Below, piece by piece: positions 1-5,278 of a stretch of DNA of 5,278 nucleotides (within the stretch, counting starts at the first letter, position 1; each line of letters begins with the position of its first letter). The notes under the pieces are model-generated. The model saw nothing but the letters and a program-made list of their open reading frames with translations, searched no databases and had not been told where the DNA came from. Source of the DNA: Geodermatophilaceae bacterium (GTDB taxonomy: Bacteria; Actinomycetota; Actinomycetes; Mycobacteriales; Geodermatophilaceae); contig JACCTM010000100.1 in NCBI GenBank assembly GCA_013812385.1, positions 1 to 5,278 of the forward strand. The letters run 5' to 3'. The translations under genes and the position numbers were made by a program.

Positions 1-2
1 CG

Positions 3-1139
3 ACCGTGTGCGGCATTCACGCACAGGTGGGATCGGCAGCGGCGCTCTCGCTGGCCCGCCGGGTACGTGATGCCAACGTGGGATTGCTCACCGACGCACT
101 GTGGCAAGACCGGTCGTTGGTCAAGACTTACGGGCCGCGTGGCACGGTGCATGTGGTTGCCGCACAGGAACTCTCGCTGTGGAATGCCGCGACTCGCGCC
201 TTGCCCGGTCAGGGCTCGCAGCAGTCAGCACCGGACGGTCAGGCGGTCATACCCACTCCGGATCAGGTAGAAGAGTTGCGTACGGCGGTGCTCTCGGTCA
301 CCCACGGCACCGCACTCACCCGCGCCGAACTCGGCGCCGCGATCACCGCCGAGTGCGGACCATGGGTCGACACCCAAGCCTCACCCGCGTGGAGTACCGG
401 ATGGCCGCACTGGCGGTTGGCCGTGGACGAAGCAGTCGCCCGAGGGGCGCTGTGTTTCGGTCCTCCGCAAGGCAATCGGGTCACGTTCGTACGAGCCGAC
501 GAGTGGTTGCCCGACACCGTCATCCAGGCGTGGACCACCGGCGACGACGTACTGGTCGGTGAGGCACCCGCCGTACTCCTCGAGGTGGCCAGGCGCTATC
601 TCGCGTCGTACGGACCGGCTACCCATCAGGAGTTCGCACAGTGGTTCGCGATGCCGGCGGGCCTGGCCCGCAAGGTGTATGCGGCACTCGACGATGAGCT
701 GATCGCGGTCGACGTCGATGGTTACCGGTCCTGGGCGCTGCTCGACTCCGGGCCGGAGCACTGGCAACCGGTGAACGACTGCGCCCGGCTGCTGGGCTAC
801 TTCGACTGTTTTGCGGTCGGCTCGCATCCGCGTGACGAGTTCGCCCCCCCGGCCGCTGCGGTGCGCGCGGCCGCCCACGCGCGCGCTTTTGTACGAGGTA
901 GCGCTCGCCGATGCCTCTGCGGCCCACTGCCGGTGCTGCTGGTCGACGGCGTGGTCACCGGGGTATGGACTCACCTCCGCGTGGGTGGGGCGACCGAGCA
1001 GGTCAGAGTCGAGGTGTTCGGGCCGACTAGTGCCGGGCTGCGCCGGCTGCTGAAAGGCGAGGTCGCGCGGCTCTCGGCGACGTTGGATCGGGACCTGAAA
1101 CTGTCGCTCGGCCCGGCGGACATCAACGCTCATCTGTGA
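3..1139 (+). CDS. Winged-helix DNA-binding protein, HTH_42 family (AlkZ/YcaQ-related), 5'-partial
   Basis: The reading frame is open to the left edge. The GTG at 6 is probably an internal valine, because family members carry roughly 30 more residues before this point, so the true start lies outside the window. Counting from that GTG, 377 codons remain. Visible family landmarks are a CGIHAQ block at residues 2-7, the LWQDRSLVKTYGPRGTVH hairpin region at 32-49, a second winged-helix-like stretch (RYLASYGPATHQEF) near 196-210, and the PVLLVDGVVTGVW strand pair near 309-321, followed by a helical tail. This order matches HTH_42 proteins, which include DNA glycosylases that excise bulky alkyl adducts and unhook crosslinks. 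The H-A-Q triplet at residues 5-7 sits where AlkZ has its catalytic Gln-x-Gln, so glycosylase activity is possible but unproven. The stop lies 17 nt before the GTPase gene. Family assignment is firm; the substrate is unknown. Confidence 0.85.
   Translation, partial: TVCGIHAQVGSAAALSLARRVRDANVGLLTDALWQDRSLVKTYGPRGTVHVVAAQELSLWNAATRALPGQGSQQSAPDGQAVIPTPDQVEELRTAVLSVTHGTALTRAELGAAITAECGPWVDTQASPAWSTGWPHWRLAVDEAVARGALCFGPPQGNRVTFVRADEWLPDTVIQAWTTGDDVLVGEAPAVLLEVARRYLASYGPATHQEFAQWFAMPAGLARKVYAALDDELIAVDVDGYRSWALLDSGPEHWQPVNDCARLLGYFDCFAVGSHPRDEFAPPAAAVRAAAHARAFVRGSARRCLCGPLPVLLVDGVVTGVWTHLRVGGATEQVRVEVFGPTSAGLRRLLKGEVARLSATLDRDLKLSLGPADINAHL
18..26 (+). other. Candidate catalytic H-A-Q triplet of the HTH_42 glycosylase fold
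   Basis: Codons CAC GCA CAG encode His-Ala-Gln near the N-terminus. In AlkZ-type glycosylases a Gln-hydrophobic-Gln motif at the equivalent place contacts the lesion and catalytic water. As I recall, relatives with His in the first position exist. The alignment is by eye from the flanking CGIHAQ pattern, so this is a motif call and not a demonstrated active site. Confidence 0.45.
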
Positions 1140-1156
1140 CATAGGACAATGGGATC

Positions 1157-2851
1157 ATGACCGCGCCCGCGAGCAGCCCGTTGCTGGCTGCCCTGGACAA
1201 GCTGCGCGTCACGGTCTCCAGCGCTGCGTTCCCCCTGGACCTGCCGGCCGCTCGTGAGGCCCGGCGAACCCAGCAGTCGGTGGCCGACCAGCTCAGGGAC
1301 TACATCCTGCCGCGGCTGTCCCGGTTGGACGCACCGCTGCTGGTCGTCGTCGGCGGTTCCACCGGCGCCGGCAAATCCACCCTGGTCAACTCACTCGTCG
1401 GGCGTCAGGTCAGCGAACCAGGTGTGCTTCGTCCCACCACCCGCTCACCGGTCCTGGTCCTGAACCCCGAGGACCAGGGCTGGTTCGCCAGCGACCGGGT
1501 GCTGCCCGGTCTCGCGCGCACCACCGGTGACGGTCCGGCCGGGATTTCCCTGCGGCTGGCGACCGACACGACGGTGCCACTCGGCCTTGCCCTGCTCGAT
1601 GCGCCGGACGTCGACTCGGTGGTCACCGAGAACCGCGAGATGGCCGACCAGTTGCTGGCCGCGGCCGACCTGTGGCTGTTCGTGACTTCGGCCGCGAGGT
1701 ATGCCGACGCGGTTCCGTGGGGGTTCCTGCGGCTGGCCGTCGAACGCGCCGTCGCGGTCGCAATGGTGCTGGATCGTGTTGCCCCGCAAGCGATCCAGGA
1801 GATCAGCGCCCATCTTCGGGAGATGCTCACCGAGCAGGGGCTAGGTCAGGCACCCTTGTTCGTCATACCCGAGGTGCCACTCGAGGGCGGCCTGATCCCG
1901 CTCAACACGGTCATGCCGCTGCGCATCTGGCTGGGCAATCTCGCCGCGGACAGTGCCGCCCGGGCCGCGGTCGTCCGCCAGACCCTCGAAGGTGCCATCA
2001 CCCACTTGATCAGCCGTACGCCGTTGCTGGTCAGTGCTCACAACGAACAGCTCGACGCCATCGCACGGCTGCGCGCCGAGGCTGACGGGATCTATCGCGC
2101 GGCCGGTGCGCGGGTCACCGAGGGGACCGCCGACGGGTCGTTGTTGCGTGGTGAAGTGCTGGCGCGCTGGCAGGAGTTCGTCGGCACCGGTGAGCTGCTG
2201 CGCAGCCTGGAACGCCGGATCGGCTGGCTGCGCGACAAGCTCTCGGCAACCCTGCGGGGACGGCCGGCACCCGAACGCGAACTGTCCGAAGCCGTCGAGA
2301 CCGGACTCGAGGCGATGCTGCGGGCAGCCGCCGAGCAGGCCGCCGAGCAGGCCAGCGCGGCCTGGCGCCAGTCCCCGGCCGGCACCGCCCTGCTCGATCA
2401 ACACGGCCCAGGTCTGGAGTCGATCTCACCCGGTTTCCGGGAAGCCGCAGCGCGGGCGATCCGGGACTGGCAGGGCTTCGTCATGCAGTTGGTCCGCGAA
2501 GAGGGTTCGGACAAGCGATCGGTCGCCCGGGTGCTCGCGTACGGCGTGAACGGGATCGGGGTGACGCTGATGATCGTGGTCTTCGCCTCCACCGCCGGGG
2601 TCACCGGCGCGGAGTTCGGTGTGGCCGGCGGGACCGCGATCGTCGGGCAGAAGTTGTTGGAGGCCATTTTCGGGGACCAGGCCGTCCGGACTCTGGCCGC
2701 CCGGGCCAGGACGAACCTGGATGGCCGCGTCGAGGCCCTGCTGGGTGCGGAGTTGTTGCGCTATCTGCAGCTGCTCGACTCACTCGGCGTCTATCCCGAC
2801 GTGTCGGACCGGCTGCAAGCAGCCACCGACGCCGCGGCGCAGCTCCGATGA
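1157..2851 (+). CDS. Dynamin-family GTPase with C-terminal membrane segment (Streptomyces DynA/DynB-type pair, upstream member)
   Basis: This 564-aa protein is predicted to bind and hydrolyse GTP and act at the membrane. A helical N-terminus (1-57) precedes a G domain. It has a Walker A/G1 GSTGAGKS at 67-74, a G2 threonine pair in RPTT at 92-95, and G3 as D148-A-P-D151. The usual G4 [N/T]KxD is replaced by VLDRV at 204-208. A long helical stalk-like region (about 265-455) includes an Ala/Glu/Gln-rich stretch at 390-400. A strongly hydrophobic segment at 459-480, followed by a weaker one at 483-500, looks like a membrane anchor or paddle. ATG 1157 is the first start after the in-frame TAG at 1142; an AGGAC 9 nt upstream is a weak ribosome site. 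The 3' end overlaps the next GTPase gene by ATGA. The sequence resembles, from memory, the first of the two adjacent dynamin-like genes in Streptomyces, where DynA and DynB stabilise FtsZ rings at sporulation septa. The same role here is inference. Confidence 0.9.
   Translation: MTAPASSPLLAALDKLRVTVSSAAFPLDLPAAREARRTQQSVADQLRDYILPRLSRLDAPLLVVVGGSTGAGKSTLVNSLVGRQVSEPGVLRPTTRSPVLVLNPEDQGWFASDRVLPGLARTTGDGPAGISLRLATDTTVPLGLALLDAPDVDSVVTENREMADQLLAAADLWLFVTSAARYADAVPWGFLRLAVERAVAVAMVLDRVAPQAIQEISAHLREMLTEQGLGQAPLFVIPEVPLEGGLIPLNTVMPLRIWLGNLAADSAARAAVVRQTLEGAITHLISRTPLLVSAHNEQLDAIARLRAEADGIYRAAGARVTEGTADGSLLRGEVLARWQEFVGTGELLRSLERRIGWLRDKLSATLRGRPAPERELSEAVETGLEAMLRAAAEQAAEQASAAWRQSPAGTALLDQHGPGLESISPGFREAAARAIRDWQGFVMQLVREEGSDKRSVARVLAYGVNGIGVTLMIVVFASTAGVTGAEFGVAGGTAIVGQKLLEAIFGDQAVRTLAARARTNLDGRVEALLGAELLRYLQLLDSLGVYPDVSDRLQAATDAAAQLR
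2327..2350 (+). repeat. Two exact in-frame 12-bp tandem copies encoding AAEQ
   Basis: The unit gccgccgagcag occurs twice back to back (2327-2338 and 2339-2350), in frame, giving AAEQAAEQ at residues 391-398 of the first GTPase. It lies in a predicted helical, Ala/Glu/Gln-rich part of the stalk and probably arose by a small slippage duplication that lengthens a helix by about one turn. Confidence 0.7.
2848..2851 (+). promoter_or_regulatory. ATGA stop/start overlap coupling the two GTPase genes
   Basis: The start ATG (2848-2850) of the second GTPase overlaps the stop TGA (2849-2851) of the first. I see no convincing Shine-Dalgarno sequence in the preceding 20 nt, which read as G/C-rich coding sequence. 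Translation of the second gene therefore probably depends on ribosomes terminating on the first, which would fix the two products in a coordinated ratio. Confidence 0.85.
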
Positions 2852-4635
2852 AGGGCTTGCTGGACTCCATCGCTGCGCGCCGCGCGCCGGGACCCGGAGC
2901 TGGGGCCGAGCTGCAGTCCCGGCTGGCTTCGCTGGCCCTGGCCGTCGAGGCCGGGCAGGGCCGAGTGCCGGAAAGCTCGCTGGGGGCTGCACGCACCGTC
3001 CTGGAACGGGCCGGCCAGCGACTGGAGCACTCCACCGAACACACGGTCGTCGCCCTGGCCGGCTCGACCGGATCGGGGAAGTCGTCGCTGTTCAACCGGC
3101 TGACCGGCGAGCAGCTGGCCCAGATCGGCGTACGCCGCCCGACCACCGCCATCCCGCAGGCCTGCATCTGGGGCCCGGGAGCCGAGGGCGCCGGCAGTCT
3201 GCTCGACTGGCTGGGCATCGAGCGGCGCCACGTGCTGTCCAAGCCCGGGGTGACCGATGCGCTGGCCGGCCTGGTCCTGCTCGACCTGCCCGACCACGAC
3301 TCGACCGCGATGGCGCACCGGCTCGAAGTCGACCGGCTGGTCGCGATGGTCGACCTCATGGTCTGGGTGGTCGACCCGCAGAAGTACGCCGACGCCATCT
3401 TGCACCAGCGCTATCTCGCGCCACTGGCCAAGCACGGCTCGGTGCTGCTCTTCGCGCTCAACCACGTCGACGAGCTGTCCGACGCCGAACGCGAAGCGTG
3501 CCTGAGTGACCTGCGCGGCCTGCTGGCCGCCGACGGATTCGCCAAGCCGGCCATTCTCGCGACCTCGGCCACGACGGGGCTGGGAACCGACCGGCTGATG
3601 GCCGTACTCCAGGACCGGGTGAACAAGACCCGCGCTGCCTCGGCCCGGCTGACCGCGGATGTGGATCGGGCGGCCGGCGGGTTGGCCGTTCACGGCTTCG
3701 ACCATCCGGTAACGGTGGCCGGGCAACCGTCGACCGGTCTGATCGACGCATTGGCCGCGGCTGCGGGCGTACCTGCCGTCTCCGCTGCAGTGGCGAGCTC
3801 GTACGAGCTGCGCGCCCAGGAGCATGTCGGGTTCCCGCTCACCAGGTGGCTGGCCCGGCTGCGGCCGGATCCGCTGCGGCGGCTACATCTCGGTGATCGG
3901 GTTGCGGTGGGGCGCAAGGGTTCTCGCGCGCGAGGAGGATCGGCGGGCTCCGGCTCTTCGGGAGCCGGGTCGTCGGGAGCCGGGTCGTCGGGATCGGGGT
4001 CCGGAGCTGAACCGTCGGCGGCGGAATCCGAGCTGCAGGCGATGGTGACCGCTCGTACGTCGTTGCCCGAACCCACCCCGGCCCAGCGGGCCCGGGTGGA
4101 TTCCGCCGTACGCGCGGAGATCAACCGGGCCACCGAGGGTCTTACCGGCCCATGGAAGGCAGCCGTCGCAGCGGCCGGCCGGGCCAGCGAGAACGACCTC
4201 TCCGATGCTCTGGACCGGGCCGTCGGGAACGTGGACCTGCCGGTACGGGACGAACCCGGCTGGTGGCGGGTGGCCAGCTGGCTGCAGTGGGCGCTGTTCG
4301 GCATCGCGGTGATCGGCGGACTGTGGCTGCTGCTGCTCGCGGCGTTGGGCTGGTTGCAGATCGAGGTGGACTCTCCGCAGGTGATCGGCCTGCCGCTTCC
4401 GACGTTGATGCTGCTCGGCGGGGTGCTGCTCGGTCTGGTCACCGCCGGGTTGGGGCGGCGGGCTGCGCGCGTGGGTGGCCGCCGGCGGGGGGCCCGCGCG
4501 GAGCGGGCCCTGCGTGGTGCGGTCACCGAGGTGGCGACCAAGCTGATCGTGGATCCGATGTCGGCCGAGCTTCGGCGCTGCGCCGATTTCACCGCGGCAG
4601 TCGCCGCCGCCCGCCCTCCTCCGGGGAAGAGTTGA
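2848..4635 (+). CDS. YfjP-like/dynamin-type GTPase with Gly/Ser linker and two C-terminal transmembrane helices
   Basis: This 595-aa protein has a full set of G motifs. G1 GSTGSGKS lies at 72-79, G2 in RRPTT at 96-100, G3 as D146-L-P-D149 followed by HDS, G4 as N205-H-V-D208, and a G5-like TSAT at 239-242. The block WVVDPQKYADA at 173-183 is characteristic of this actinobacterial group. A disordered Gly/Ser linker (about 359-388) separates the G domain and first helical part from a second helical part. Two transmembrane helices follow at about 479-504 and 514-535, then an arginine-rich stretch (537-550) expected on the cytoplasmic side and a short helical tail. It is a membrane-anchored GTPase with its G domain in the cytoplasm. 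The start is fixed by the ATGA overlap with the upstream GTPase. It resembles the membrane-bound partner of the Streptomyces DynA/DynB pair. A septal or membrane-remodelling role is inferred; the GTPase and membrane assignments are directly visible. Confidence 0.9.
   Translation: MKGLLDSIAARRAPGPGAGAELQSRLASLALAVEAGQGRVPESSLGAARTVLERAGQRLEHSTEHTVVALAGSTGSGKSSLFNRLTGEQLAQIGVRRPTTAIPQACIWGPGAEGAGSLLDWLGIERRHVLSKPGVTDALAGLVLLDLPDHDSTAMAHRLEVDRLVAMVDLMVWVVDPQKYADAILHQRYLAPLAKHGSVLLFALNHVDELSDAEREACLSDLRGLLAADGFAKPAILATSATTGLGTDRLMAVLQDRVNKTRAASARLTADVDRAAGGLAVHGFDHPVTVAGQPSTGLIDALAAAAGVPAVSAAVASSYELRAQEHVGFPLTRWLARLRPDPLRRLHLGDRVAVGRKGSRARGGSAGSGSSGAGSSGAGSSGSGSGAEPSAAESELQAMVTARTSLPEPTPAQRARVDSAVRAEINRATEGLTGPWKAAVAAAGRASENDLSDALDRAVGNVDLPVRDEPGWWRVASWLQWALFGIAVIGGLWLLLLAALGWLQIEVDSPQVIGLPLPTLMLLGGVLLGLVTAGLGRRAARVGGRRRGARAERALRGAVTEVATKLIVDPMSAELRRCADFTAAVAAARPPPGKS
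3946..4005 (+). repeat. 15-bp tandem repeat encoding GxGSS units in a flexible linker
   Basis: Four consecutive 15-bp units (3946-3960, 3961-3975, 3976-3990, 3991-4005) encode GSGSS, GAGSS, GAGSS and GSGSG at residues 367-386 of the second GTPase. The middle two units are identical at the DNA level (ggagccgggtcgtcg). The repeat stays in frame, so copy-number changes would only alter linker length. The composition is that of an unstructured hinge between the GTPase part and the membrane part. Confidence 0.8.
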
Positions 4636-4718
4636 TCAGCCGCTCGCCCAAAGATGGCGTCTATCGCGGTGCTGCGGCTGATGCAAGAACCTGCAGTTGC
4701 GTCCCCGTTTCTGCCAGC

Positions 4719-4753
4719 CTCCTGCAGATTGCGCCGTCTCTCTCTGCAGGGAG
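4719..4753. terminator. Imperfect stem-loop between converging coding sequences, candidate terminator
   Basis: Bases 4719-4728 (ctcctgcaga) pair with 4743-4753 (tctgcagggag), giving a 10-bp stem with one bulged G at 4749 and a 14-nt loop. It sits 84 nt after the second GTPase stop and just before the stop codon of the minus-strand remnant, where a bidirectional terminator would be expected. No T-run follows, which is common in high-GC actinobacteria but leaves the call uncertain. The rest of 4636-4718 shows nothing I recognise. Confidence 0.4.
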
Positions 4754-4758
4754 TGGGA

Positions 4759-4893
4759 TCAGCTGACCGCGGCGATCCGGATGTCGCGGTCGGCGGCCTC
4801 CGGAGCGGCGAAGGCAAGCAGTGCTTGGGCCTCCGTACGGATCCAGGCGGTGTCGGCCCCGGACAAGGCCTCGAACGGGCTGATCTCGACCAC
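4759..4893 (-). pseudogene. C-terminal remnant of a second HTH_42 winged-helix protein
   Basis: Read on the minus strand from about 4893 down to the TGA at 4761-4759, the sequence encodes roughly 44 residues. They begin VVEISPFEALSG, continue through EAQALLAFAAPEAADRDIRI and end in AAVS. This is the typical tail of HTH_42 proteins: a VE-x-x-PF-x-x-L strand, then a helix with an E-A-x-x-LLAF core, then APDA and a final R-rich strand. No start, helix-turn-helix or upstream domain exists, because beyond 4893 the minus strand is antisense to an unrelated remnant. An ATG at 4941 opens the frame but its first 16 codons are antisense to that remnant, so I treat the piece as a broken gene. It belongs to a different subgroup from the intact HTH_42 gene at the left edge, whose tail is unlike it. 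Confidence 0.6.
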
Positions 4894-5047
4894 TGACACC
4901 ATGTCGGTCGCCACCGACGAGCATCTGTACGTGACCGCCAATCAGCTGTACCGGCAGGAGAGGTACCAGGGCGGGCAGGACAAGCGGCACAAGCCGTACT
5001 CGCTGTTCCGGGTCAACATCGGTGCCGGCCCCGTGCGGCTTCGGTAG
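4890..5047 (+). pseudogene. C-terminal remnant of a major royal jelly protein (MRJP/yellow) family protein
   Basis: From about 4890 to the TAG at 5045-5047 the plus strand encodes about 50 residues that read DTMSVATDEHLYVTANQL, then RQERYQGGQD, then KPYSLFRVNIGAGPVRLR. The LYVTANQL, GG-x-D and KPY-x-LFR pattern is the characteristic last blade and C-terminus of bacterial MRJP-family (yellow-like) beta-propeller proteins, which are normally around 350-400 residues. The upstream five-sixths is absent: going left, the frame becomes antisense to the HTH_42 remnant and then non-coding spacer. The frame is open back to an ATG at 4697, but those codons show no family resemblance. No signal peptide or propeller repeats remain. 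I infer a non-functional 3' fragment that has kept its native stop codon and terminator. Confidence 0.7.
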
Positions 5048-5086
5048 CGCGCGACACGAGGTACTGCTGCGGCGAGTCGCCTACCG
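5042..5086. terminator. Bidirectional hairpin containing the stop codons of two converging genes
   Basis: The outer stem cggtag (5042-5047) pairs perfectly with ctaccg (5081-5086). After a 3-nt bulge (5048-5050), gcgac (5051-5055) pairs with gtcgc (5076-5080), leaving a 20-nt loop. The outer arms contain the plus-strand TAG of the MRJP remnant and, on the minus strand, the TAG of the UPF0175-like gene. Eleven G/C-rich pairs between convergent genes fit an intrinsic terminator serving both directions. No strong T-run is present on either side. Confidence 0.5.
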
Positions 5087-5278
5087 CGCCGAGTTGTAGT
5101 CCTCCAGGGTTGCGTTCAGGGCCGAGCGGGTTTCGTTTCGTTCGCCCTGCGCAACCGCCACGCCCTCGGCCCGCAACAGATCGTGAGCCGCCCAGACGTC
5201 CAGATCCAAGCTGCGCGCAAACTCGCGCAACGTAAGCCGGCCGGCCGCATAGGCATCCATGGCGTCGCGCTTGTGCAA
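5081..5278 (-). CDS. UPF0175-like small protein (antitoxin-type), 5'-partial
   Basis: The minus-strand frame runs from the right edge to the TAG at 5083-5081, leaving 65 codons. The fragment has the pattern of the UPF0175 C-terminal half: A-x-x-AYAAGRLTLREFARSL followed by L-x-VWAAHDLLRAEGVAVA and a polar tail. UPF0175 proteins are small DNA-binding antitoxin-like proteins, usually about 75-100 residues and often paired with a PIN-domain (DUF3368-type) toxin. The TTG at the very edge is unlikely to be the start, since the family's N-terminal ribbon-like part is missing and probably continues outside the window. No minus-strand coding sequence follows downstream; a hairpin and a convergent gene remnant lie there instead. 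It could also be a standalone regulator of unknown target. The family call is by pattern recognition. Confidence 0.6.
   Translation of the reverse strand: MHKRDAMDAYAAGRLTLREFARSLDLDVWAAHDLLRAEGVAVAQGERNETRSALNATLEDYNSAR

Noticed and set aside
844..850. Run of seven C bases in the HTH_42 gene, considered as a phase-variation or frameshift site
   Set aside because: The frame downstream still gives the conserved PVLLVDGVVTGVW block and the expected C-terminus, so no frameshift is present. A single 7-C tract is unremarkable at this GC content.
381..1142. Long minus-strand open frame opposite the HTH_42 gene
   Set aside because: Its translation is Arg/Pro-rich and resembles no family. It is an antisense shadow of a G/C-rich coding sequence whose plus-strand product has clear family motifs.
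1149..1160. Minimal ORF atg gga tca tga overlapping the first GTPase start as ATGA
   Set aside because: Three codons with a poor ribosome site; it could act as a coupling leader, but nothing beyond the overlap supports it.
2791..3825. A 344-codon minus-strand open frame opposite the second GTPase
   Set aside because: The plus strand carries all the GTPase motifs here. The antisense product is low in hydrophobic residues, has no recognisable motif and spans the junction of two real genes.
3690..4817. A 375-codon minus-strand open frame over the 3' part of the second GTPase and the spacer
   Set aside because: The translation is Ser/Pro/Arg/Ala-rich low complexity created by antisense reading of the Gly/Ser linker and membrane helices, with no start signal or family resemblance.
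4697..5047. A complete 116-codon plus-strand gene
   Set aside because: Only the last ~50 codons resemble a protein family (MRJP). The preceding codons are antisense to the HTH_42 remnant and spacer, so the open frame is accidental.
1..5278. CRISPR arrays, tRNA or rRNA genes, insertion sequences, attachment sites
   Set aside because: No regularly spaced direct repeats, cloverleaf-like segments, transposase motifs or flanking inverted repeats were seen in the window.

Overview
This is a high-GC, codon-dense window that looks like a chromosomal segment from an actinobacterium. Two things suggest this: strong G/C preference at third codon positions, and a pair of adjacent dynamin-like GTPases of the kind found next to each other in Streptomyces and relatives. 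The genus cannot be fixed from sequence alone.

Layout, left to right. (1) 3-1139 (+): a winged-helix DNA-binding protein of the HTH_42 family, which contains the AlkZ/YcaQ DNA glycosylases. Its N-terminus lies outside the window. (2) 1157-2851 (+): a dynamin-family GTPase with an N-terminal G domain and a hydrophobic C-terminal segment. (3) 2848-4635 (+): a second, YfjP/Era-like dynamin-type GTPase with a Gly/Ser linker and two C-terminal membrane helices. Genes 2 and 3 overlap by the four bases ATGA, so they are almost certainly co-translated and probably act together at the membrane. Gene 1 lies only 17 nt upstream and may share the transcript, but it has no evident functional link.

(4) 4636-4758: a short spacer with an imperfect stem-loop, a candidate terminator. 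(5) 4759-5047: the most unusual stretch. It holds the C-terminal tail of a second HTH_42 protein on the minus strand, joined directly to the C-terminal tail of a major-royal-jelly-protein (yellow/MRJP) family protein on the plus strand. The simplest reading is a scar: a divergent gene pair lost both 5' halves in one internal deletion. (6) 5042-5086: a hairpin whose outer stem contains the stop codons of the MRJP remnant and of the next, convergent gene. (7) 5081-5278 (-): the C-terminal part of a small UPF0175-like (antitoxin-type) protein that runs off the right edge, with no toxin gene on its downstream side.

The functional core is the GTPase pair. By analogy with Streptomyces DynA/DynB it may remodel or stabilise the membrane at division septa. 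That role is inferred from family resemblance and is not shown by the sequence.
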